A stretch of DNA of 64,000 nucleotides from the NCBI RefSeq assembly GCF_026262505.1, contig NC_067206.1, positions 16,326,641 through 16,390,640 on the forward strand. The letters run 5' to 3'. The notes beneath the pieces are model-generated. The model had not been told where the DNA came from. It ran no database searches and saw nothing but the letters and a program-made list of their open reading frames with translations. The translations under genes were made by a program, and so were the position numbers. How positions within the stretch are numbered: the stretch's first letter is position 1; each line of letters begins with the position of its first letter. This DNA comes from Trichomonas vaginalis G3. Taxonomy: Eukaryota; Parabasalia; Trichomonadida; Trichomonadidae. This document shows positions 56,861-64,000 of this stretch, piece after piece.

Positions 56861-57096
56861 AATTTTGCGGGCCGCCTGCCAGGAGCTGGCACGCGGCCAA
56901 AATCAAAAAAGTGGCCAAAAATCGGGCCTCGTGGCGTGGAAAGGATGTCGCCCTTCGGGCTCCACCCTTTCCACGCCACTCGGCCTATGACCACAATTAT
57001 ATAATATGCTCATTATTATTTTTTCTTCTTTTCTCTTCTTTTTTTTCTTTTTCTCTTTTCTTTCTTCTTTTTCACTTTTCCCTTCCTTTTTTTCTA
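56841..57096 (+). repeat. GC hairpin and pyrimidine tract ahead of the MULE gene
   Basis: AGGGTTGTACAA (56841-56852), a GC-rich stretch, a strong hairpin with 14-bp arms GTGGCGTGGAAAGG/CCTTTCCACGCCAC (56931-56979) that encloses GCCC-TTC-GGGC, then an 85-base T/C tract (57012-57096). Same order as the relic at 16646-16860. Probably the 5' terminal region of this MULE family. Confidence 0.6.
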
Positions 57097-57577
57097 GTTT
57101 TGGAAAGGAAAAAGTAAAAAATTTAATAATTAATTTTATTACTATGAAAATATACTTTTTAGCTTATATTGTAAGCTGTGAGAGTTTTAAGTGATGGAAG
57201 ATATAAATCAAATTTGAAATTCAACAAATCTTGTTATGATTAAGTTGAATATTGTACTCTAATTAAGAGTTTTCAGTTATGAACTCAGGTATTATATAAT
57301 AAAAGTATAACTCAAGATAATAAAGAGGTTTTTAAAATGTAGATCTGAAAATCAAACTACCATGTTTGATATGATTAAGTTGAATAATGTTATTTTATTA
57401 AATGGTTCAAATCTGTGAAATCGGCAATTACAAATTAAAGGTGTAGTTCAAAAAATTAAAGAGATTTTAAAAATTTAATATCAGAATTAAACTAAAAAAA
57501 GGATTTAGTTATTTCAGTAATTATCAGAAAAGGTTAAAAAGATAGGGTAAGTAATGAGACTTGAGTGAGATGTGAGA
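57097..57577. other. Spacer with an imperfect 140-bp direct duplication
   Basis: ATGATTAAGTTGAATA occurs near 57236 and 57379, each followed by related A/T-rich sequence ending in AAAGAGGTTTTTAAAA or AAAGAGATTTTAAAAA. No gene. Confidence 0.5.
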
Positions 57578-57788
57578 AATCATAGTTAGTATGGGTTAGT
57601 CGTGTACGGAGGCACTGCGCACCTACTTACCCATTATATGTGAATTTGACACTTTACGAAACCGCTAACGTATATTTTACAACACAAACGACAACACTAA
57701 CTTAACCTTAAATATTTACAAAACCGCCAACCATTTCACCTCACTAACGACTTCGCTAACGAACTCACTAATGAAAAAATAAACGTTC

Positions 57789-58073
57789 TCATAAATTTTC
57801 TTCTATATCTTCATTGTCAATGTTAACTCTATTGTAGTCATACTTGAAGTCATAAAGTTTCTCAAGTTTTGAAATGCATAGTCTTGTTAACTTACCTTCA
57901 TCATCATAAGTTTTTATAAAACTACCATGACAATCTTTATACACAGTCAATGTATAGTCAACTGGTCTAGGATGAAGTGTAAAAAACAAGTTATGCTCAG
58001 GAAGGAAGAATAAATGTTTAAATGTATGTTTGTTATATTTTTCGATTTGTATGAGTTGCTTTTGTTCTGTCAT
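57789..58073 (-). CDS. Diverged TIR-encoded protein of Mav2
   Basis: 94 residues, same place and orientation as the Mav1 TIR gene and clearly related (KHTFKHLFFLPEHNLFFTL against GHEFKNLFFVPRENTFYQI; the LCISKLEKLYDF and LALSKLTNIYFD strands match), but with most residues changed. Flanking TIR sequence on both sides is nearly identical to Mav1, so the gene stands out as a divergent patch. Confidence 0.75.
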   Translation of the reverse strand: MTEQKQLIQIEKYNKHTFKHLFFLPEHNLFFTLHPRPVDYTLTVYKDCHGSFIKTYDDEGKLTRLCISKLEKLYDFKYDYNRVNIDNEDIEENL

Positions 58074-58162
58074 TTATATAAAAATAAAATAAAAAATAAA
58101 CTTAAAAATTAATGATATCACCACCCTCACACGTATGAAAACATAGCACAAAAATAAATTTA

Positions 58163-58210
58163 GGTGAAGTGGTGAGATCTCACCTCTTTTTTCAGCTGTT
58201 TTTTCACCCT
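58163..58210. promoter_or_regulatory. Palindromic element of Mav2, switched half-site
   Basis: GGTGAA, then the perfect palindrome GGTGAGATCTCACC (58171-58184), then TTCACC: the same layout as in Mav1 but with half-site GGTGAGA in place of GGTTAGA. Both arms of each inverted pair changed together. Confidence 0.75.
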
Positions 58211-58225
58211 GTTGAATTCATTGCT

Positions 58226-58471
58226 TTATAACTCTCTTCCTTTCTCCAACTCTTCTAGCTTCTTCTTAAGTTCAGCAATGTTGTCCTCATGAAGTTTAAT
58301 CTTTCTCAAAATTCCTTCTCTATCTAATGGTTGCTTTATCTTTCTAAACTGAACTCTACCATCCTTCATAGTATGAATGTAAAAACCTTCTGGAATAGTT
58401 CCTGATTTAATGTATTCTACCAAAAACTTTTGTTTCATTGCTTCAGTGACTTTATTTGTCATTTCAATCAA
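58226..58471 (-). CDS. Small helical Maverick protein (Mav2 copy)
   Basis: 81 residues, identical to the Mav1 protein at 54782. Confidence 0.7.
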   Translation of the reverse strand: MIEMTNKVTEAMKQKFLVEYIKSGTIPEGFYIHTMKDGRVQFRKIKQPLDREGILRKIKLHEDNIAELKKKLEELEKGREL

Positions 58472-58510
58472 ATAAAAATTTTAATATTAAATAAAAATAA
58501 CGTTATTTTT

Positions 58511-58969
58511 TCAGTAAGGAAACGCAGGAGTTTTACGATTTATTTGAGGAGTAGGTTCTGGTTTAAATGTTGGAGTCGGTTTAGGAGTTGACTTTTGAAC
58601 AGGAGTTTGTACTTCCATAGGTTCAGGAGTCATTGAAGGTTTTGCTTGTGAAGGCGTTGGTTTTGGCGAAGGTGTTGGAGTTTGTTTAACTTCAGCTACT
58701 TCAGTATTATTTACAACATTTGCTTTATTTCTTTTCAACATCATAACTGCTCCTGCTGTAGCTAGCAAACCTAGTGGGAGACCATATTTTATATAAGGAC
58801 TTGACCAAATGCTATTTTGACAGGAGCTGGTGGAACACCTAACCTTGGTGAGACTGCTCTTTGCCATTGTGCAGCTCGTAAGAAATATTCAATAGGTGCT
58901 CCATAATCGTTTGGTAAAGTTTGTTTCATAGATGGTGAAGGTTCGCGAGAGCTTGATGAAGAACTCATT
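58511..58969 (-). pseudogene. Pro-rich membrane protein, Mav2 copy
   Basis: Counterpart of 54284-54742, nearly identical in sequence; part of the broken Mav2. Confidence 0.75.
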
Positions 58970-58998
58970 TATAAGCTTTAAAAATAAACGTTCATCCT

Positions 58999-60565
58999 TT
59001 ATTCCTCACTGTCGTCCGCGGCTAAGTTATAGTCATCTAATCTTATTATGGGATTCCATTAGCACGCACCTGAATGGCAAAGCAACAATCCCTCATAAAT
59101 CCAATAAGTGGCTTTGGTACGTTTTCAGTTGCTAGTTCAATAGGTCCTTTAACAGACAATTTGTATGTTATTGGAGCAGTAGATGTTTGACCTTGCTGGA
59201 AGCAAAAGTCCACTTCTGTTGGAAAACCACATAAGAAATGTGTGTTGTCATAGCTATCCATTTATGTTCCACACTATCATCATCCACCAATGACCTCATA
59301 ACATCTTCATTAAATCCTATCATATCATTGTTTGTATTGCAAGCGTTCGCAACCATTTCATAAAATACAGGTCATATGATTTTTCAGGTTCTGCAGGCAT
59401 ATTTCCATAAGCTCCCATGGAAAGCTGAAGATATTTAAACTTAGGGTTCTCAAAATTAACATAATAGTTGTCTTTCTTTCTAAATAGTGCCCAAATACTT
59501 TTAACATTAATAGGCGTATAAGCTGCTGTAAATGTTGCACTTGAACTATCTGTATTCTTTGAGAATGAACCGTCCATAGGAATCCAATCCATAACTTTAA
59601 CAGGAAAACATAAAGCCTCGTTTGTATAATGTTCTACAAGTTCTGTATAAATGTTAGGGTCTAAAGAGAATGACTTTGGATGAATGAAACATTCATTAAA
59701 ATCCATCTTTGTTCGAAATAGTTGCTGGTTACAGTTGTATAGTAACTGTTCCACTAGCTTCTACTGCCTTCGTTATCATAGTGAATGGTTCATTCCATGG
59801 AACAAATTTATTTGTCGGTGGATTTGAATCTGAAGCAAATGCAACTTTAAGAGTTGGATGAAAGCAATGATATCATTTACAGATATAGATGTGCATTGTA
59901 AGGCGTCGCTACTGAACTTTACTTTAAGCTGAATGTTTCCTGCAAAAGCTGGAATAAATCGAATAGCTTCTAATGGAAGGAATCTTCTAACAGGAATTCT
60001 TAAACGAAGCTTAAAATCAAATGATTTTCCTGCTGTAATTGGACCACTAACAATTTGTCCTGTTCTGCATGTTCCCGAATGACTCCATACATCTTCATGT
60101 CGAGTCTTTGAGAAAACATCTACTTTCTTTATTTGTTCGGTAGTTTGTGAGTTTGAAGTTATATATGCTTCTTCTCTTGCGTTCTTGAGAATATACAATA
60201 CGACCATTTGCAAGGATTTGATATCCAGCAACTGCATAGAAAGCGTCATCGAAACCAATCCAAAATCCTGGTGGGTTTGTTTTATTGGAACCTGAACCAA
60301 TTTCTTTATCTGCAATAAATTTACCTTCCATTTTATACGTAATGAATGTATTGTAAAGGTCCAACATATTTTCACCAGGAGGTGAGAGATTGAATGTTAC
60401 CCATGTGTTATCTTTAGCAGTTCCAGGTTGTGATGGAATCTTTGCGTCAGAATATTTTCTATTAGTGTCACCAATTTGAACTGCATTGTCTATGATATCG
60501 AAATATGAGCGAATCTGATGAATATGCTCTGCTGGAGTAAATTCATTTAGCTGTTCATTCTGCAT
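58999..60565 (-). pseudogene. Major capsid protein, Mav2 copy
   Basis: Counterpart of 52679-54253, nearly identical in sequence and read from MQNEQLNEFTPAEHIHQ on the minus strand; broken. Confidence 0.85.
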
Positions 60566-60595
60566 GTATTTACTTCAGATAAAAATATCTATTTA

Positions 60596-61016
60596 CTTCA
60601 TTATTCTCACTCTTCTTCTTGCATTCGTGGTGGAAGTTGTTTCTTGACATTTTCAATGAACTGTACATTCTCTTTTGTCTCAACTTCTTCACTGGCGGGT
60701 CAGGGTTCTTTGACTCGGTTTGTTTTTCAATGAAATTCACGAACTTTGCAATAAGCTCTTGGTTAGTTATTGAAAGTACATCTGGCTTCTTTTCTTCTTG
60801 TTCTTTTGGTGGCTCAGTTTGAACAGAAGGTTTTATATGGACTTCACCCTTGCCATACACCTTAATGTTGTCGCTTTCTGCATTCGCTAATGGAACCTTT
60901 CTTTTTCTTACGTATATTTTACCATCTTTACTCTGACTTACGTAATAGAAAGGATGTTGTATTCCTCTTGCGTCATTTAATATAATAGACTCTCGCTCTG
61001 ATTTTGACAAGCTCAT
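60596..61016 (-). pseudogene. Basic-tailed protein, Mav2 copy
   Basis: Counterpart of 52226-52651, starting MSLSKSERESIILNDARG; part of the broken Mav2. The reduced GC hairpin is kept at about 60839-60854. Confidence 0.7.
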
Positions 61017-61061
61017 TTTACATCGGTTAAAGTTTTAATTTTTTTTTTTATCTGCAGTCAA

Positions 61062-61322
61062 ATGACTCAGACAAGCCCTACGGACAAGACCCAAGGGGTC
61101 ATAGATGTTGAAGCATTGAAGAAAGAAATTCGTGAGCAAATTTTATCCGAACTGAAGGAACAAAAACAAGAACAAAAGCCAGAGAGACCAAAGAGAAAAC
61201 TTAGTGAAAAACAACTTGCTGCATTAGCTGCTGGAAGACAAAAGAACCCAAGACTACTGGCAAAAAAAGCTAGAGAAGAAGCTGAAGCAAAAGCTAAAGA
61301 AGCTGAAGCAAAGAAAGAGTAA
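61062..61322 (+). CDS. Small charged helical protein, Mav2 copy
   Basis: 86 residues, matching the Mav1 protein at 51920-52180. Confidence 0.7.
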   Translation: MTQTSPTDKTQGVIDVEALKKEIREQILSELKEQKQEQKPERPKRKLSEKQLAALAAGRQKNPRLLAKKAREEAEAKAKEAEAKKE

Positions 61323-61346
61323 ATGGTTTATTTTTATCGGAACTAA

Positions 61347-62204
61347 ATGTATAGACAAATACCTTTATCTGTTGCGTTCAGTAGTGAAAACCCTGACGTC
61401 AAAATAAAGGGGAACAGAGTAACGTTTAAGTTTCCAACAGACTGGATTGTGAACATAAATGAAGAGAAGTACATTGGCATAACAAATATGTATATAACAC
61501 GTGCTTTCAGAAAGGTTGACTTTATACTTCAAGTCGAGATAGAAAATGACGAACAGTCTTTAAGCGCCCAAAACATTCACATATACAAATACTTTAAAGA
61601 CGATACAACATTGCAACAATGTATGATTTCATTTAATGAGATGTTCGAGAAAAAGTTCAACATTGAAGTACAAACTTTACAGCCTTTACATGAGTTTCTT
61701 GCACAACTGAAAGAAGAAGGTAGTCAGCCACAACTTATAGACTTTCATTATGAATTTAATGAAAATGAAGATGGAACACATGACTGTCAGTTTGTTGTAT
61801 TCTCACCATTCAATGAAGTCGCTAAAGAGAAAGAAAATCCATTACGTATAAGATTTCAAATCTCTGAACCAAGTGATGATTTCAAAAATGTTTTCAATTA
61901 TGATGCAATGCATCCGAGGAAAAATGAATTTTCAAAGATTGTAACACCTGGCATTTGGGATAGAAAGCAAGCTATATTATATTCAAACTTAAGTAAGGGA
62001 GTTGAAAATAAGTTCATTGGTCATACAAGAACTTCACCACTTCCTAACCCTAAATACTATAAATTAACTGGCTTCAATCGTGAGTTTTGGATAGACATGT
62101 TCTCCACTCATGACCATAACTGCCCAGTGTTCTTACCTCCAGACCATAAGGACTGTCTCTACATTGAAGCACAACTCTTAAACTCTACCATCGCAGTATT
62201 GTAA
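61347..62204 (+). CDS. Capsid-associated (penton candidate) protein, Mav2 copy
   Basis: 285 residues opening MYRQIPLSVAFSSENPDVKI. Beta-rich with a charged middle (FNENEDGTHDCQFVV) and an aromatic C-terminal part (KYYKLTGFNREFWIDMF). A few residues differ from the Mav1 sequence. Position between major capsid and PolB is the usual place for a Polinton minor capsid gene. The TTTATTTTTATCGGAACTAA start motif lies just ahead. Confidence 0.65.
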   Translation: MYRQIPLSVAFSSENPDVKIKGNRVTFKFPTDWIVNINEEKYIGITNMYITRAFRKVDFILQVEIENDEQSLSAQNIHIYKYFKDDTTLQQCMISFNEMFEKKFNIEVQTLQPLHEFLAQLKEEGSQPQLIDFHYEFNENEDGTHDCQFVVFSPFNEVAKEKENPLRIRFQISEPSDDFKNVFNYDAMHPRKNEFSKIVTPGIWDRKQAILYSNLSKGVENKFIGHTRTSPLPNPKYYKLTGFNREFWIDMFSTHDHNCPVFLPPDHKDCLYIEAQLLNSTIAVL

Positions 62205-62264
62205 AATCTACGCTAGTTTTATTTTTATCATGAATGGTCTCACTGCTGACAAAAATAAATGACC

Positions 62265-64000
62265 TCAGAACTTCAACTTACGAATAAAGCTTGTTTTAGT
62301 CGTTATTGAGAAGTTAAACTTTTCAGCAAAGCAAGGACTAGAAGACTTACATAAGTCAAATCCAATCTCTTGACCGTCATAAAGTGCTTTGTAAAGTTTC
62401 ATTAAACTGAACTCAGAGTCTTTGTCATATGTTCCAACAGGTATGTGAATGTTCTTATCTTCATTGTAATAGCATTGTATAGCTTCAGGAAACATTTCAT
62501 TAGCTGTTAAAGCAAGAACGTCTTGTTTGACACCTTTGCAACGTGCATGGAATGCAACTTCATTTAAATCATTCGTGAGTAAGTCTATGTAAGTCTTCTT
62601 TCCACAAAATATTGACTTGTATGCTAAACTTTGTTTTCCAGGTGTTATTTCTGCGAAGTCAGAATGGAACTGACCTAATGTTTTACCAATAAGTTCTCTA
62701 CCGTATCTCTTCTTAAACTCTGCTGCAAGCTTTGGTATGTCTTCATTGAAAATATGCATGCTATCGCAGTCCTGGTAAAATATTTGAAGACCCATATCTT
62801 CAGCAGTACAGAATACTTCACACATTATTCTCTTCGACATAGACAGAATATTAACACCAAGTGGACAGAAGTTAAAGTGTCTGCAAATGCTTTTCGTTAG
62901 CTTGAAAATAGTTTTATCCGAACCATCCAAACCTTCGAACTTCACTATATGGTTGTAGTTTCTGATGACATATCTTATAGCATCTTTGTCATTTACTATG
63001 GTTATTTTTGACTCAATAGGAGATAGAATAGTTTTGCCATAAATACTGTTCAGAATGAGCTTTATATTTTCTTGCAAAGGATTTCCTTCTTTCTTATACT
63101 TTAACCTTAACTCAAACAACTTCTTTACTTCATCTCTTATTCTAATATCTCTGTTTCCATCGTAATAGTATCCTTGCAACACTTCACATTTGACACCTTG
63201 ATATTTTATGAGGTCTTGTAATGTTATATGGTCAACATACATTAAACAGCAAGTGTTTGAACTTCTGGGAACGTTAAGTTCTGGATTTAGTTCAGGGTCA
63301 CAAACTATTAAAGGAAAGTGTCTATGTATTCCAATCTCTGTTATCTTAATGAGAACAAAGAAGCCAGACACAAACTTTTCACCAATGGGTTCCTTTTGGT
63401 CGTCATCGAATAAATGTCTCATGAGATACTCTGTGCTTAACATTTCTTTCTTCATAACCTTTGGAATACCTTCTAAAGTATAAAGTCTTGCTATAGCGGA
63501 TGGATATAATGAAACAGCGTCGAAATCAGCAATGAGTTTCTCTTTACTCTTTTGTTTAATGTTATCTGACAACATACATCTTCCACCTTGAATGCATCTC
63601 GAAATAAATTCTCTTGGTTTATTTGAGAGGTCATATAAATTTCCATTCGGGAAGTACACTCTGTTCTCAAATAATTTGTTAGCAATTGAACAAATACTAA
63701 CGTAGTCATAAACGTTTAAATCAAATTCTTTCAATATGTCATTGCGGAACTTAACAAAACCTTCTCTTAAAATTCTTACATCTTGTTTGGAATAAAATGT
63801 ACTATACTTTTCTAAGTCGAAGTGGTTTTCATCTATTCTGCAACCTTTGATGGAATCTATGTTTTTCATGAATGTATCTGCATCCCGGATAAACTTACAT
63901 GCTTCAGAAATGACACCAGTTCTGTTGTCATTTGCTAACAAAACACTGCTGTAGTAGTTATATGGAAATACTTCTTTCGGTCCTGTTTGTAAGTTAAACA
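62265..64000 (-). CDS. PolB, Mav2 copy, C-terminal part (cut by window edge)
   Basis: The palm and exonuclease-end portion of the Maverick polymerase, with Exo III region, DFDAVSLYPS, LILNSIYGK and YQDCDSMHI all present and nearly identical to Mav1. It runs off the right edge of the window, so the N-terminal part is not visible. Confidence 0.88.
   Translation of the reverse strand, partial: FNLQTGPKEVFPYNYYSSVLLANDNRTGVISEACKFIRDADTFMKNIDSIKGCRIDENHFDLEKYSTFYSKQDVRILREGFVKFRNDILKEFDLNVYDYVSICSIANKLFENRVYFPNGNLYDLSNKPREFISRCIQGGRCMLSDNIKQKSKEKLIADFDAVSLYPSAIARLYTLEGIPKVMKKEMLSTEYLMRHLFDDDQKEPIGEKFVSGFFVLIKITEIGIHRHFPLIVCDPELNPELNVPRSSNTCCLMYVDHITLQDLIKYQGVKCEVLQGYYYDGNRDIRIRDEVKKLFELRLKYKKEGNPLQENIKLILNSIYGKTILSPIESKITIVNDKDAIRYVIRNYNHIVKFEGLDGSDKTIFKLTKSICRHFNFCPLGVNILSMSKRIMCEVFCTAEDMGLQIFYQDCDSMHIFNEDIPKLAAEFKKRYGRELIGKTLGQFHSDFAEITPGKQSLAYKSIFCGKKTYIDLLTNDLNEVAFHARCKGVKQDVLALTANEMFPEAIQCYYNEDKNIHIPVGTYDKDSEFSLMKLYKALYDGQEIGFDLCKSSSPCFAEKFNFSITTKTSFIRKLKF

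Larger units (their letters stand above)
57584..64000. mobile_element. Maverick/Polinton Mav2, left part, broken
   Basis: Starts AGTTAGTATGGG; the candidate target duplication just before it is AATCAT (57578-57583), which cannot be confirmed because the right end is outside the window. Gene order from the left end inward mirrors the right end of Mav1, so the two elements are head to head with 1.9 kb of MULE and spacer DNA between. Inside 58206 the sequence is nearly identical to Mav1. Broken, with about eight breaks in the visible 6.4 kb. Probably young but inactive, unless assembly error accounts for the breaks. Confidence 0.88.

Noticed and set aside
1-64000. tRNA, rRNA or other standard RNA genes
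   Set aside because: No cloverleaf with A and B boxes and no rRNA-like stretch was recognised.

Overview
The window looks like nuclear DNA of a trichomonad parabasalid, most likely Trichomonas vaginalis or a close relative. Reasons: very AT-rich DNA, long intron-less genes, a family of ankyrin proteins with the DUF3447-type N-terminal region, initiator-like TCA(C/T)(T/A) sites just before some start codons, a delta-tubulin gene (flagellate), a Mutator-like (MULE) transposase, and long Maverick/Polinton elements. The species call is inference; no rRNA or other species marker is present.

Layout. 1-2.8 kb: end of a divergent, older Maverick/Polinton carrying the front half of its DNA polymerase B (minus strand). 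2.9-32.1 kb: host genes. These are four ankyrin genes of the DUF3447 type (2994, 4405, 22212 and a pseudogene at 29871-31076), a homogenised ankyrin array at 18189, a 1343-aa low-complexity protein, a 995-aa coiled-coil protein with an axonemal-dynein-light-chain-like motif, a possible initiator-binding-domain protein, two further coiled-coil proteins, ribosomal protein S19e, a small unknown protein and delta-tubulin. Between them, 19.1-21.4 kb is packed with repeats: an array of five near-perfect hairpins, three copies of a dispersed inverted repeat, a 22-bp tandem array and a 121-bp tandem array. 32.1-32.85 kb: a 126-bp tandem array.

32.86-56.86 kb: a MULE transposase gene split by a 22.4-kb Maverick (Mav1, 33288-55698). 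Mav1 has TIRs of about 685 bp that are almost identical and a 6-bp target duplication TTCAAT on both sides, so the insertion is young. It carries the usual set (integrase, protein-primed PolB, packaging ATPase, major capsid protein, capsid-associated proteins). It also has a fibre with a phage tail-collar-like tip, KilA-N-type proteins and one small gene inside each TIR. It looks largely whole, with about two or three breaks. 57.58 kb to the window end: a second Maverick (Mav2) in head-to-head orientation, nearly identical inside to Mav1 but with about eight breaks in the visible part.

Main points for a second look: (1) a palindromic multi-half-site element repeated six times in Mav1 (core GGTTAGATCTAACC). 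In Mav2 it has switched symmetrically to GGTGAGATCTCACC, at the same time as the small TIR-encoded protein diverged, which suggests an operator/regulator specificity pair. (2) Small GC-rich double hairpins scattered through Mav1, three of them inside unrelated genes in the same orientation and frame, encoding a shared P-x-x-G-E-x-E peptide. (3) A cluster of five precursor-like hairpins at 19.3-19.6 kb lying between inverted copies of a dispersed repeat.
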